A stretch of 64,000 nucleotides of DNA from JAWKXU01 sp020446465. Its GTDB lineage: Bacteria; Pseudomonadota; Alphaproteobacteria; Sphingomonadales; Sphingomonadaceae. Below are positions 52,145-61,245 of the stretch, one piece after another. The position numbers and the translations under genes were made by a program. The DNA is taken from the NCBI GenBank assembly GCA_041396845.1, contig JAWKXU010000001.1, positions 620,001-684,000 of the forward strand. The letters run 5' to 3'. The notes under the pieces are model-generated. The model made no database searches. It saw only the letters and a list, made by a program, of their open reading frames with translations, and was not told the origin of the DNA. Position 1 is the first letter of the stretch, and the number at the start of each line of letters is the position of its first letter.

Positions 52145-52912
52145 TCAGTCGACGAAGATCAGTTCATAAAGGAAGGCGATATTGCGGAGAATTTCCGTCT
52201 CCGCGAATACGTCCCTGCCGGTCAGTTCCTTGTATTCCGTAGAGATCGTGAAGGGCGTGCCGCAAGTGCTGATGATCATGTAATAGAGCCGGGCCGGGTC
52301 GCATTGGCGAACGGTTCCATCCTGTTGCGCTTGCCGGATTACTGTCGTTATCGCCTCGAAATGCTTGCGTAGATAGTTTTCGATTACCCAGTTGAGCCGT
52401 GACGTGCCCTGGTTGCTTTCCATTGTCAGGATGCGGTGAATTTCCGGACGTCGGGCCGACATCCTGATAAACCGTTCGACAAAGGTGCGCACGGCAGCGG
52501 CGGCGGATTCCTTGCGCGCCTCTGCAATGTGTTTCATCATTTCGTCTTCGTAGGCGCTCAGGAACTCGTCCATCGTCGCCAGCCACAGCTTTTCCTTCGA
52601 CTTGAAATGGTAAAGAATCAGCGTGTGGGTGACGTTGGCGCGTTCGGCAACGGCGCGTGTGGACGTGCCTTCGAAGCCGAAAGCGCCAAAACATTCAAGC
52701 GCGGCAGCGATAATACGCTTGCGGACGTCCTTGCCGCGCTTGTTGTTGGCCTGCTTGCCACTTCTTCCCGCTTTTGCCGTAGGCTTGACCGGGCGCAGTT
52801 CCTTCTCGCCAAGGCGCACGGCATCGCGCCCGCCGCGCCGCGTGCCTTTTGCCCCATCTTTCGAGGTTGTTGAGTTTGCCGGTGCGCTTCCCATCACGCC
52901 CGCCCTACGCAT
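52145..52912 (-). CDS. TetR-family transcriptional regulator with long basic N-terminus
   Basis: A 255-residue TetR protein. An unusual Lys/Arg-rich leader of about 65 residues precedes the HTH (RIIAAALECFGAFG, then RAVAERANVTHTLILYHFKSKEKL). The start could also be the internal ATG at 52894. Palindromic GACCA-AA-TGGT sites lie at 50360 and 53914, one on each side of this gene, which makes it the prime candidate to bind that motif. Confidence 0.92.
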   Translation of the reverse strand: MRRAGVMGSAPANSTTSKDGAKGTRRGGRDAVRLGEKELRPVKPTAKAGRSGKQANNKRGKDVRKRIIAAALECFGAFGFEGTSTRAVAERANVTHTLILYHFKSKEKLWLATMDEFLSAYEDEMMKHIAEARKESAAAAVRTFVERFIRMSARRPEIHRILTMESNQGTSRLNWVIENYLRKHFEAITTVIRQAQQDGTVRQCDPARLYYMIISTCGTPFTISTEYKELTGRDVFAETEILRNIAFLYELIFVD

Positions 52913-53005
52913 TGATGCATACAGATCCCCTTACGCCAGATGCGTGTCTAACGACATTTCGCAGCCAGCGCAAAACCGGACGGGAAACTGTCCGCAATCC
53001 TGACC

Positions 53006-53857
53006 CTAACCTGCGACAGTGTTTTCTATGGCGCCAATCTTGTCGATTTCGCAGCGTACCACGTCGCCCGCCTTCAGGAATTGTGGCGGGTCCATCGCGA
53101 TGCCCACGCCTTCGGGTGTGCCGGTCAGCAAGATGTCGCCGGGTTCGAGTGTGAAGGCGGTCGAAAGATATTCGATCTGTTCATCAATCGGGTAGATGAG
53201 GTCGGACGTGTTGCTGTCCTGCCGCTTTTCCCCGTTGACGAAGCAGCGCAGACCCAGGCTGTGCGGATCGATCACTTCATCCGCCGTTACGATCCACGGG
53301 CCGATGGGGCCATGTGTGTCGAAAGATTTGCCCATCGTCATGGTGGGGGAGTGCATTTGCCAGTCGCGCGCCGACACATCGTTACCCACGATATACCCGA
53401 ACACATGGTCGAGCGCATGTTTACGCGAAACGCCTTTCGCAGCTTTGCCGATGACTGCGCCAAGTTCGACCTCGTAATCGAGCTTTTCGGTCACGCCCGG
53501 TTCGATGGCATCGTATGGCCCCGAAACGCACGATGTCTGCTTGTTGAACCAGAGCTGGTTGTCAGGCACGTTGATGCCCAGTTTGCGGGCTTCGTCTGCG
53601 TGGCGGCGATAATTCATGCCGATGCATAACATCTTACCGGGGCGCAACGGGGCGAGCAGCCTGACCGATGAAAGATCGTCCCCTTCGTCGGTATTGGCGG
53701 CGCGCTGTTCGATATCCTGGAGGACGGAGGGGCCGCCATTGATAAGGTCGATCATGTCATCAATCGCGACGCCCAGCGTTTTGAGCGACACGATCCTGTG
53801 ACCCTTGATAATGCCAATCTGGGGTGCTGCATCTTTGATATATCGAGCGATTTTCAT
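53006..53857 (-). CDS. Fumarylacetoacetate hydrolase-family protein
   Basis: A 283-residue FAH-fold hydrolase/isomerase/decarboxylase. The core begins at CIGMNYRRHADEA. Metal ligands are the E-x-E of DYEVELGAVIG and the Asp of GYIVGNDVSARDWQ; it ends LLTGTPEGVGIAMDPPQFLKAGD in overlapping segments. It acts on ring-cleavage products (acylpyruvates or oxo-dienoates). The GST near 61.2 kb could supply an isomerised substrate. Confidence 0.95.
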   Translation of the reverse strand: MKIARYIKDAAPQIGIIKGHRIVSLKTLGVAIDDMIDLINGGPSVLQDIEQRAANTDEGDDLSSVRLLAPLRPGKMLCIGMNYRRHADEARKLGINVPDNQLWFNKQTSCVSGPYDAIEPGVTEKLDYEVELGAVIGKAAKGVSRKHALDHVFGYIVGNDVSARDWQMHSPTMTMGKSFDTHGPIGPWIVTADEVIDPHSLGLRCFVNGEKRQDSNTSDLIYPIDEQIEYLSTAFTLEPGDILLTGTPEGVGIAMDPPQFLKAGDVVRCEIDKIGAIENTVAG

Positions 53858-53913
53858 GTGTGTCCTCTCTGCAACTATCCGGTAAAATGTTCGCCAGAAG
53901 GCGCCACCGCGGG

Positions 53914-53929
53914 TTGACCAAATGGTTAG
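53914..53929. promoter_or_regulatory. Operator-like palindrome between FAH and TonB receptor genes (site 6)
   Basis: TTGACCAAATGGTTAG has ACCA/TGGT pairing around AA and is followed by ACCCGACC (53930-53938 region). It sits in the divergent 209-bp gap between the FAH gene (minus) and the receptor gene (plus). Confidence 0.5.
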
Positions 53930-54066
53930 ACCCGACCTACCCGGAATGCAACTGGCTCGTTGATCCCGTTGTTGCCATCCCTCTGGTCATATGACGAATG
54001 ACTAATGAAGAGGCCAACATATTCCAACCTTTTCAGCCGGTTTGGTTCAGTTAGGAGAGTTCCCAA

Positions 54067-56607
54067 ATGCAAAAGATGTTTTCTGGCTCCGTTACGGGCG
54101 CCATGACAGCGCTTGCGGTCGTTCTGGCCGGGCAGTTTGCTGTTTCGACGCAGGCACTCGCGCAAGACGCCAGTGGGGCAGCGTCCAGCGACGGCGGATT
54201 CCAGGGCGGTGAGATCGTCGTGACTGCGACGAAGCGCGAACAGAGCCTGTCCGACGTTGGCCTGACCATCAGCGCCTTCAGCGGCGATCAGCTGGAAAAG
54301 CAGGGCGTCAACGATATTGCGGATCTCGCAAATATCACGCCGGGTCTTACTTTTGCGCCGACACCGAACGCAACGCCGGTCTATACGATCCGTGGCGTCG
54401 GCTTTTTCGAGGCATCGCTGGCGGCTTATCCCAGCGTGAGCCTCTATCTTGACCAGGTGCCGCTCTCGCTGCCGGCGATGACGTCGCTGACAGCTTTCGA
54501 TCTGGAGCGTGTCGAAGTGCTCAAGGGGCCGCAAGGCACCCTGTTTGGCAACAACGCGACATCGGGTGCAATCAACTTCGTTGCAGCAAAGCCGACTGAC
54601 GTGTTCCATGCCGGTGTCGATCTTGGCTATGCGCGGTTCAACACCATTTCAGGCTCTGCCTTTGTCAGCGGCCCGATCACGGATACGCTGAAGGGGCGTG
54701 TTGCAGTCAACTTCTCCAACGGAGACGAATGGCAATACAGCAACAGCCGCCGGGCCGGTGGCGTCGATGCTGACCTGCTGGCAATTGGTGTCCCTGCATC
54801 GGCAAGTAGCAAAGCTGACAAGATCGGGAAGAAGGACGAAATCGCCGGTCGCCTGATTCTTGACTGGGAGCCGACGGATAGCCTGCGGTTCAGCTTCAAC
54901 CTTAATGGCTGGCGCAACCAGAGCGATCCGCAATCGCCGCAATATGTAGAAGCGCGCCCGCAAAACCCCATTGGCTCCGCTGGTCTTGGTGGCGTAGTGG
55001 GGGCCGATCTGCCTATTTTCAATTATCCCGCAGCGCTCGGCAATGCGCGGGTAACAGACTGGAATCCGGAACGCCGTCCTTATGCGAATGACAAGTTCTG
55101 GCAGACATCGCTACGTGCTGACTATGACGTTACGGACGATCTGACGCTGACTTCGATTACGGGCTACAGCAAACTCAAGACCGAGAAAACAGCAGAAAGC
55201 GACGGCACACCTTTCGATACGCTGGAACTTGATCCGATCACGGGTGATCTTGAATCCGTTACGACGGAACTGCGTCTGGCAAACTCCGGTGCCAATCGCC
55301 TGCGTTTCCAGTTGGGCGCAAATTATGAGCATACGACTGTGAAAGAGCGTGAAGAGCTTTTCATTTCCGGGACGAGTTCGTTTGCGCTCAATGGTTTTGG
55401 TGGGAACAATTACGGTTCCGACCAGACAATGAACAACTATGCCGCGTTCGGGAACATCGAATTTGATGTTACGGATACGGTGACGATCAAGGGCGGTATT
55501 CGCCAGACGAAGGCGAAGCGTAGCAATCTGACTTATTCACCCTGGGAAAACCCGGGGCAGTTTGTGGCAGGCGGTCTTTTGACGGACAGCCCGTGTCCCC
55601 TGACCGGGTTCTTCAACACTGTTTACGGTGTGATCTATGGCGCAGGCACAGTTCCAACGATCGCCTGTGGTGACGGGATCGCCATCGACAACCGGACCAA
55701 CGCAGACGGGTCGCCGGTCAATCCTGCAACCTACCTCACCACGGCACCGTTCACGGGCAAGCTGAATGAAGACAGCACGTCGTGGAGCGCTGGTATCGAC
55801 TTCAAGCCGATCGACGATTTGCTGCTTTATGCAAACGTGTCGCGCGGCTTCAAGGCGGGCAGTTTCGCAACGCTGGCTGGTGCGATTTACGACGCCTATG
55901 CACCTGTGACGCAGGAAAAGCTGACGGACTACGAAGCTGGTTTCAAGTGGCAGTTTGCTGACCGTCGCATGTCCCTGACGGGCGCGGCGTTCTATTATGA
56001 CTATCGCGACAAGCAGCTGCGGTCCAAGTTTGTCGATCCGATCTTCAACGCACTCGACAAGCTCGTCAACGTGCCGAAGTCTCGCGTTTATGGTGCCGAA
56101 ATGTCGCTTAGCGGCAGCCCGGTAGATGGCCTGACTGTTGGTGCTTCGTTCACGTATCTCGACGCCAAGGTCAGCCGGTATGATGGTGTGGTCGGTTCCG
56201 TTCAGGATCCCGTTAGCACGCTTTGGTCGCCGGTTATTGCCTCTTTCAAGGGTGCCGATCTGCCGTTCGCGCCTGAATGGCAATACTCGGTGCGGGCTGA
56301 TTACGAGTTTCCGCTCAGCGACACGTTCAACGGCTTCTTCGGGGCCGGTGTGCATGGGCAGAGCAGCTCTATCGGCACGCTCACGGTCGATCCGGTTGAT
56401 CAGGAAGCCTACAAGATCAATGCCCGTGCGCTGGTCGATGGCAACATCGGCGTGGCAACGGCAGATGGTCGCTGGCGGGTTCAGGTCTGGGGCAAGAACA
56501 TTTTCAACAAGCTCTACTGGACGCAAACCAATCTGGCCTACGACAATATCGTTCGTTACACTGGCCGTCCGGCGGAATATGGGTTGAAAGTGTCCTACCG
56601 CTACTGA
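54067..56607 (+). CDS. TonB-dependent outer-membrane receptor
   Basis: An 846-residue receptor. A Sec signal peptide (about 1-33, ending ALAQD) is followed by a TonB-box-like EIVVTATKREQSLSDVGLT, a plug domain (QGVNDIADLANITPGL; LKGPQGTLFGNNATSGAINF) and a 22-strand beta-barrel ending GLKVSYRY. GGAGAG precedes the ATG. Receptors of this sphingomonad type bring in hydrophobic or large substrates. Its place beside the operator at 53914 suggests co-induction with the pathway. Confidence 0.96.
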   Translation: MQKMFSGSVTGAMTALAVVLAGQFAVSTQALAQDASGAASSDGGFQGGEIVVTATKREQSLSDVGLTISAFSGDQLEKQGVNDIADLANITPGLTFAPTPNATPVYTIRGVGFFEASLAAYPSVSLYLDQVPLSLPAMTSLTAFDLERVEVLKGPQGTLFGNNATSGAINFVAAKPTDVFHAGVDLGYARFNTISGSAFVSGPITDTLKGRVAVNFSNGDEWQYSNSRRAGGVDADLLAIGVPASASSKADKIGKKDEIAGRLILDWEPTDSLRFSFNLNGWRNQSDPQSPQYVEARPQNPIGSAGLGGVVGADLPIFNYPAALGNARVTDWNPERRPYANDKFWQTSLRADYDVTDDLTLTSITGYSKLKTEKTAESDGTPFDTLELDPITGDLESVTTELRLANSGANRLRFQLGANYEHTTVKEREELFISGTSSFALNGFGGNNYGSDQTMNNYAAFGNIEFDVTDTVTIKGGIRQTKAKRSNLTYSPWENPGQFVAGGLLTDSPCPLTGFFNTVYGVIYGAGTVPTIACGDGIAIDNRTNADGSPVNPATYLTTAPFTGKLNEDSTSWSAGIDFKPIDDLLLYANVSRGFKAGSFATLAGAIYDAYAPVTQEKLTDYEAGFKWQFADRRMSLTGAAFYYDYRDKQLRSKFVDPIFNALDKLVNVPKSRVYGAEMSLSGSPVDGLTVGASFTYLDAKVSRYDGVVGSVQDPVSTLWSPVIASFKGADLPFAPEWQYSVRADYEFPLSDTFNGFFGAGVHGQSSSIGTLTVDPVDQEAYKINARALVDGNIGVATADGRWRVQVWGKNIFNKLYWTQTNLAYDNIVRYTGRPAEYGLKVSYRY

Positions 56608-56681
56608 TCAGGCAATAAACTGTGGCGCCCTGTCGATCCGGAGCCGGACGGCGGGGCGTCAGACAATGGAGAGGTTTGCCC

Positions 56682-57368
56682 ATGACGGTTAAAATGTATG
56701 GTCTTATTCCGCCCAAACCGGGCATGGACCGTGACGAATTCCATGATTACTATCGCCATCCGCACGGGACCATGGGCCAGAACATGACCACCATGCGCGG
56801 ATATGTGCAGAACCACCGGATCGACACAAACCGTCTTCCCGAAATGTGGAACGGCTTTGAAGCTGTCGCCGAAATCTGGCTGGACAATGTTGCCGACGCC
56901 TTGTCCTTCCGGGATGAGCCGGTTCTCGTCAAATACCTGATCGAAGATGAGCCAAAGTTTGTCGACATGGACAATCTGGCGTTCTTCGCCGGGGAGAGCG
57001 AGGTTCTGACATCGGGTCCGGCCCAGAATGCAGGCTTGCATCCCGGAGATGAACTCTGGAATCCCAGAACGCGGCCTTTCACTGTCAAGCTGCTGCACTT
57101 CATCAATACCGATGGCAACGCCGACTGGTCACGCGACGATGATGCTGATCTGGGCAAACGTCTGGGGGCGTTTCGCCACACCCGCGCCTTGCCGCTGGAG
57201 GCCATGCACGGGGACAACCCTTCTTTCCTTGGGTTGCAGGAGTTCTGGTGGCCGACGCGCACCGATTTTCACCGTGCGGTTGATGCTGCGCCCGACGCAT
57301 TGCAAGAACTGCTTGACCGGGCCGGTTCTTCGACGACATTTCTGGTTCAGGCCGAACGCTTTATCTAG
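56682..57368 (+). CDS. EthD-family protein, two-domain
   Basis: A 228-residue protein with two alpha-beta EthD-like units (1-115 and about 130-228). The first has FHDYYRHPHGTMGQNM and a VDMDNLAFFAGE edge; the second is more divergent (KLLHFINTDGNADWSRDD). The ATG at 56682 has GGAGAGG upstream. It follows the receptor gene by 74 nt. The role is unknown; it is probably a small pathway enzyme. Confidence 0.78.
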   Translation: MTVKMYGLIPPKPGMDRDEFHDYYRHPHGTMGQNMTTMRGYVQNHRIDTNRLPEMWNGFEAVAEIWLDNVADALSFRDEPVLVKYLIEDEPKFVDMDNLAFFAGESEVLTSGPAQNAGLHPGDELWNPRTRPFTVKLLHFINTDGNADWSRDDDADLGKRLGAFRHTRALPLEAMHGDNPSFLGLQEFWWPTRTDFHRAVDAAPDALQELLDRAGSSTTFLVQAERFI

Positions 57369-57425
57369 GGAACGATGCGCGGGAAATGTGTCCGTGCAGT
57401 AACAGGAATTTGGGAGAACAGGAAA

Positions 57426-57836
57426 ATGGCTTCAATTGCATCGACTGCGATGGACGCATTGGGGAAAGCGATTTCGGATCGCGATGCCGGCCAGATTGCG
57501 GATTTGTGGGCCGAGGATATCGTTGTCTGGCATGGCGCAACCGGCGTGGGGCAGAGCAAGCAGGAGAACGTCGGCCTTCTTGCAGGGGTTTTCGCAGTCA
57601 CGTCAGAGCTGCAATATACCGATATTGTCCGCCACGAATTTGAAGGCGGCCTGGTGCAGCAGCACAAGTTGACCGGCAAGTTCGACGATGGTTCACCGAC
57701 ACCATCGCTTGCGGCCTGCCTTGTCGTGCTGGTCAACGATGAGGGCAAGTTCACCCGCATCGACGAGTATTTTGACGCGTCGCATTTCGCCGCTGTTTTC
57801 GAACGGCTGGAAGCACTTTCTGCCTCTGACGCCTGA
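57426..57836 (+). CDS. SnoaL-like/NTF2-fold protein
   Basis: A 136-residue protein with the SnoaL layout: AMDALGKAISDRDAGQIADLWAEDIVVW at the N-terminus and a sheet ending KFTRIDEYFDASHFAAVF. It is of the ketosteroid-isomerase-like superfamily; the Tyr/Asp pair cannot be confirmed by eye. It lies in the plus group behind the receptor and EthD genes and converges on a TetR gene 14 bp away. Confidence 0.83.
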   Translation: MASIASTAMDALGKAISDRDAGQIADLWAEDIVVWHGATGVGQSKQENVGLLAGVFAVTSELQYTDIVRHEFEGGLVQQHKLTGKFDDGSPTPSLAACLVVLVNDEGKFTRIDEYFDASHFAAVFERLEALSASDA

Positions 57837-57850
57837 GCGCACGCTGGCGA

Positions 57851-58546
57851 CTATTCCCCGATCGCGCGCACGATGCTGTCGCGGCCCTTGGCCAGTCGTT
57901 GTGCGAGTATGGCTTGCGAGCCGGGGATGTTCAGCGCCAGCAGGTGCAGGGCATAGCCGTGGCGGATGTGGTCGCTGAAATCCTTGTCTGAAAGATCGTC
58001 ATGGACCCAGTATTCCAGCACCCCGGTAAAAAGGTGCTGGGCCTGGCGGACCATGTCGATCTTTTGCACGGGAGGTTTTATCAGCCCGGCGTTATCCAGT
58101 GGCGCGTAAGCAAAACGCCAGTAATCGCTTGACCGCTTCATGAAATTGGGTCGATGCGTTGCATCGCGAACACCCAGCAGGAATCGGAACAGCGGCTTGT
58201 ATAGCGCAGAGCGGCCCGTGAATACGTGTACGATATTGTCTACGGCTTCAAACAGGTATTCCAGCGGCTTTGTAACCGGGTCGATTTTCCCAGTCTGCAT
58301 CATCGCCAGCGCGTCGATGTCGTCCAGCGACCGATCCAGCAAGGTATAGAGAACCTCTGCCTTCTGTCCGATCAGGTTATAGGTAGTAAAGGTGCTGATT
58401 CCGGCTCTTTCGGCAAGCTGCTTCATTGAAAAATCGGTCTCGCCCGTTTCCTCAATCAGCCTTTCGGCAGCATTAAGAATGGCTTGCCGCCGGCCTTCCT
58501 TAGCCATTTCGCGTTTGCTTGTCACTGTAGTTGCCGGGTTCCCCAT
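57851..58546 (-). CDS. TetR-family transcriptional regulator
   Basis: A 231-residue TetR protein. HTH: RQAILNAAERLIEETGETDF, then LAERAGISTFTTYNLIGQKAEVL. The C-terminal helical domain is large. It is divergent from the second Rieske operon across 119 bp that carry TAGCACT/AGTGCTA repeats, so it probably represses that operon. Confidence 0.93.
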   Translation of the reverse strand: MGNPATTVTSKREMAKEGRRQAILNAAERLIEETGETDFSMKQLAERAGISTFTTYNLIGQKAEVLYTLLDRSLDDIDALAMMQTGKIDPVTKPLEYLFEAVDNIVHVFTGRSALYKPLFRFLLGVRDATHRPNFMKRSSDYWRFAYAPLDNAGLIKPPVQKIDMVRQAQHLFTGVLEYWVHDDLSDKDFSDHIRHGYALHLLALNIPGSQAILAQRLAKGRDSIVRAIGE

Positions 58547-58598
58547 AAGCTGTTCATCGTCGTGCGAAGGCGTGCTGTCAAATACGCACTTTCGAATC

Positions 58599-58638
58599 TA
58601 GCACTTGCACGGAGTCATAAAAATTAGTATTAGTGCTA
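58599..58638. promoter_or_regulatory. TAGCACT...AGTGCTA inverted repeat upstream of Rieske copy 2
   Basis: TAGCACT (58599-58605) and AGTGCTA (58632-58638) are exact inverse copies 26 bp apart, in the AT-rich divergent gap before the Rieske start. They differ from the GACCA-type motif, which suggests separate control by the adjacent TetR protein. Confidence 0.45.
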
Positions 58639-58665
58639 AAATTATTTGGAGAGGTGCATCGAATC

Positions 58666-59931
58666 ATGGCCACTAAAGTTGCAGATTTTGGGGATGTCGC
58701 GAACGCGAATCTGACACAGAGGGAAGGGCTGTCGACCGCGCCCGTGCCCATTGCCCCCTATCATTGCCGGACATTCTTCGAGCAGGAGACAAAGCAGATT
58801 TTTGAACGCGCCTGGCTTCTTGTCGGGCGTGAAGAAGAAATCCCGGAGCCGGGCAGCTTCGTTGTGAAGGACATCACGCCGACCAAGGTCAATGCACTGA
58901 TTACCCGCACTGCCAATGGCAAGGTTCAGGCATTCCATAACACTTGTTCCCACCGTGGCAGCCAGGTTGTTTACGCGACTGAAGGCCGCCAGAGCCGTTT
59001 CACATGCCCTTATCACGCATGGACTTACAAGAACGACGGCGAATTGCTGACCGTTCCGGATGAATCGAACTTCTTTGATTTCGACAAGAAGAAATGCGGT
59101 CTGACAAAGATCCATACAGAAGTATGGGAAGGCTGGGTCTTCATTAACCTGCAGCCTGAACCGGAAGTCACGCTCAAGGAATATCTTGGCGATTTTGCTC
59201 CCTATTTCGAAGGTTTCGAATATCTCGGTGCCAACTCTCCCGTGGTGTTCGAAATCGAACTGGACGCAAACTGGAAGGTGGCGTCCGATGCTTTCATCGA
59301 AACCTATCATATTTCCGCGATACACCCTGGAACACTGAAGGACGGCTTTACGTCGACTCATAATCCTTACGGGCGTTTGCTGGATGCCAAGGTGTTCGGT
59401 TCGCACCGCACCGTTTCAATGTACGGCAACCCCAATTATCAGACCGATCCGAAACATCGGGTAGAGGCGTTTGCGGCAAGCCTTGGCGAAACCGGCAACG
59501 TGATTTCGGCGGCGACCAAGGCTGAAACGGCAAAGTATCTCAGCCACCGGGCAGTCAATCCGGGTAAAGTGCCGCCATGGTCGATGGATGTGAACCATGT
59601 CTTCCCGCACGTGCAGATCGATTCCGGGCCGGGCGGGTTCTGGACGCACTGGTTCTGGCCTTTGTCGGAAAACCGCACGCGCTACGAAGGTCGTTTCTAC
59701 ATGGCTGAAACCAAAAGTTTTGCCGCACGGATGATTCAGGAGCTCTATGTGTCCCGTGTGGTCACAGCCATCTGTGAAGATATCACGAGTATGCAGAGAA
59801 CGCAGAAGGGTCTGGAATCCGGTGGCAAGAGCCACATGATGTTGCAAGATAGCGAGATCGGCATTCGTCATCATGTGGATCAGTGCATCAAATGGGTCGA
59901 AGCCGATACTGTGAAGGAGGCGCTGTCATGA
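58666..59931 (+). CDS. Rieske non-heme iron oxygenase, alpha subunit (copy 2)
   Basis: A 421-residue Rieske alpha subunit. [2Fe-2S] ligands are C94, H96, C114 and H117; the mononuclear site is in SDAFIETYHISAIHP (H215, H220). The ATG at 58666 follows GGAGAGG; an upstream TTG overlaps the inverted repeat and is rejected. Equal length and about half identity with copy 1. The next gene encodes the small partner protein with a 4-nt ATGA overlap, so the two are made in equal amounts. Confidence 0.95.
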   Translation: MATKVADFGDVANANLTQREGLSTAPVPIAPYHCRTFFEQETKQIFERAWLLVGREEEIPEPGSFVVKDITPTKVNALITRTANGKVQAFHNTCSHRGSQVVYATEGRQSRFTCPYHAWTYKNDGELLTVPDESNFFDFDKKKCGLTKIHTEVWEGWVFINLQPEPEVTLKEYLGDFAPYFEGFEYLGANSPVVFEIELDANWKVASDAFIETYHISAIHPGTLKDGFTSTHNPYGRLLDAKVFGSHRTVSMYGNPNYQTDPKHRVEAFAASLGETGNVISAATKAETAKYLSHRAVNPGKVPPWSMDVNHVFPHVQIDSGPGGFWTHWFWPLSENRTRYEGRFYMAETKSFAARMIQELYVSRVVTAICEDITSMQRTQKGLESGGKSHMMLQDSEIGIRHHVDQCIKWVEADTVKEALS

Positions 59932-60278
59932 CTGTTCTGGATCGCCGCCTTCCCGAAGGTTTTGAAGAGCTTGAGCGGTTTGTTGACCGCTGGGCAGGAG
60001 AGTCCGTCGAAGCGCGAGTTGCCGCGCGTGAGGAATCCGCGATGGATGACATCAGGGAATTCTACGATGCCATGCTGGCACGGGCGAATGACGCTGCCGC
60101 ACTGATCGAAAGCCATAACTTGCACGATTTGCCAGATCCCGTTGCCAACTTGTGCAAGATGTTGCTGGGGCTGGCCCATGCCGCTTCGGCTGTGGAGTTC
60201 ATTGGCGCTCCGCGTGTCAGGATGGCGCCTTATCCAACTGGCGTTCGGGTGTTGCGCGGACCGCAACCGTTCGGATAA
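59928..60278 (+). CDS. Small helical Rieske-partner protein (copy 2)
   Basis: A 116-residue helical protein, homologous over its full length to 43526-43870. Shared positions include LPEGFEELERFVDRWA, the REESAMDDIREFYDAMLARA helix, LLGLAHAASAVE and a PYPTGVRVLRGPQPFG tail. It has no Cys, His cluster or other obvious metal site. Its start overlaps the Rieske stop. It may be a non-canonical small subunit or a maturation/electron-transfer adaptor of this oxygenase branch. Confidence 0.77.
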   Translation: MTVLDRRLPEGFEELERFVDRWAGESVEARVAAREESAMDDIREFYDAMLARANDAAALIESHNLHDLPDPVANLCKMLLGLAHAASAVEFIGAPRVRMAPYPTGVRVLRGPQPFG

Positions 60279-60306
60279 ATAAAAACAACCATATATTCAA
60301 AAATGT

Positions 60307-60326
60307 GCATCGTGACGGCACGATGC
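60307..60326. other. Perfect hairpin inside the Rieske-SDR operon
   Basis: GCATCGTG-ACGG-CACGATGC forms an 8-bp stem with a 4-nt loop, followed by only TTTC, 19 nt before the SDR start. It could reduce read-through or mark an RNA processing site, giving unequal expression before and after it. Confidence 0.55.
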
Positions 60327-60345
60327 TTTCCGGGAGAGTTATTGA

Positions 60346-61170
60346 ATGTCTCGACTTGCAGGTAAGGTTGCGCTCGTCACGGGCGGAGCTGGTGGACTGG
60401 GCAGGGCTTCCGCATTGCGGATGGCCCGTGATGGCGCTGTCGTCGGCATCGCCGATATCAACATGGATGGCGCCAATGCGGTCGTGGAAGCGATCAAGGC
60501 CGACGGCGGCAAGGCAATAGCGGTTTCGTGCGATATTCTGTCCGAAGCAGATATCGAGGCCGCAGTTGCCAAAACTGCCGAGGCATTCGGTTCGCTCGAT
60601 GTCATGTTCAACAATGCGGCTGCACTGCCTCTGGATCTGTTGAAGTCTGACCAGACTATCCTCACCATTTCGACCGAGGGCTGGGACCAGATGATGGCCG
60701 GTGTTCTGCGCCCGGTCATGCTGGGGTGTCGTTACGCAGTGTTGCAGATGCAAAAGCAGCCTGGTGGCGGCAGCATCATCAATACCAGTTCCATGTATGG
60801 CGTTTCGCCTTTCAACCTCCAGCCGGGCTACGGGACGGCAAAGGCAGGGGTGACGATGCTGACGCAATATGTGGCCACCGCTTTTGGTGACGATGGCATC
60901 CGCTGCAATGCGATTGCGCCGTCCATGATCCGCACGGACCTGCTTGAAAGCCTGATCCCTGAAGAACTGGTCGACATAAATGCCGGCAATACGTTGACCG
61001 GCAAGCTCGGCACGCCAGAGGATATTGCCAATATCGTTGCATTTCTCGCTTCGGATGATTCGTCATACCTGACGGGGCAGCTCATCCGCGCAGACGGAGG
61101 GACGACCGCCCACCTGCCGACTTATAGCGAGACAAAGGTTTTTCTCGCCAAGCAGAACCCCACCGCCTAG
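60346..61170 (+). CDS. Short-chain dehydrogenase/reductase
   Basis: A 274-residue SDR. TGGAGGLG near residue 13, Asp at beta-2 end (GIADIN), NNAA, INTSSMYG, and YGTAKAG carrying the catalytic Tyr and Lys. The ATG follows CGGGAGAG. It is downstream of the Rieske/partner pair, so diol or hydroxyl dehydrogenation of the Rieske product is a natural role. Confidence 0.92.
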   Translation: MSRLAGKVALVTGGAGGLGRASALRMARDGAVVGIADINMDGANAVVEAIKADGGKAIAVSCDILSEADIEAAVAKTAEAFGSLDVMFNNAAALPLDLLKSDQTILTISTEGWDQMMAGVLRPVMLGCRYAVLQMQKQPGGGSIINTSSMYGVSPFNLQPGYGTAKAGVTMLTQYVATAFGDDGIRCNAIAPSMIRTDLLESLIPEELVDINAGNTLTGKLGTPEDIANIVAFLASDDSSYLTGQLIRADGGTTAHLPTYSETKVFLAKQNPTA

Positions 61171-61245
61171 CCTGGAAACAGATGGGTTGCGGCACATGGT
61201 TTTTTGGCGCAACCCATAGCAGCAGGTTTTGGCGGGAGAGCAGGC

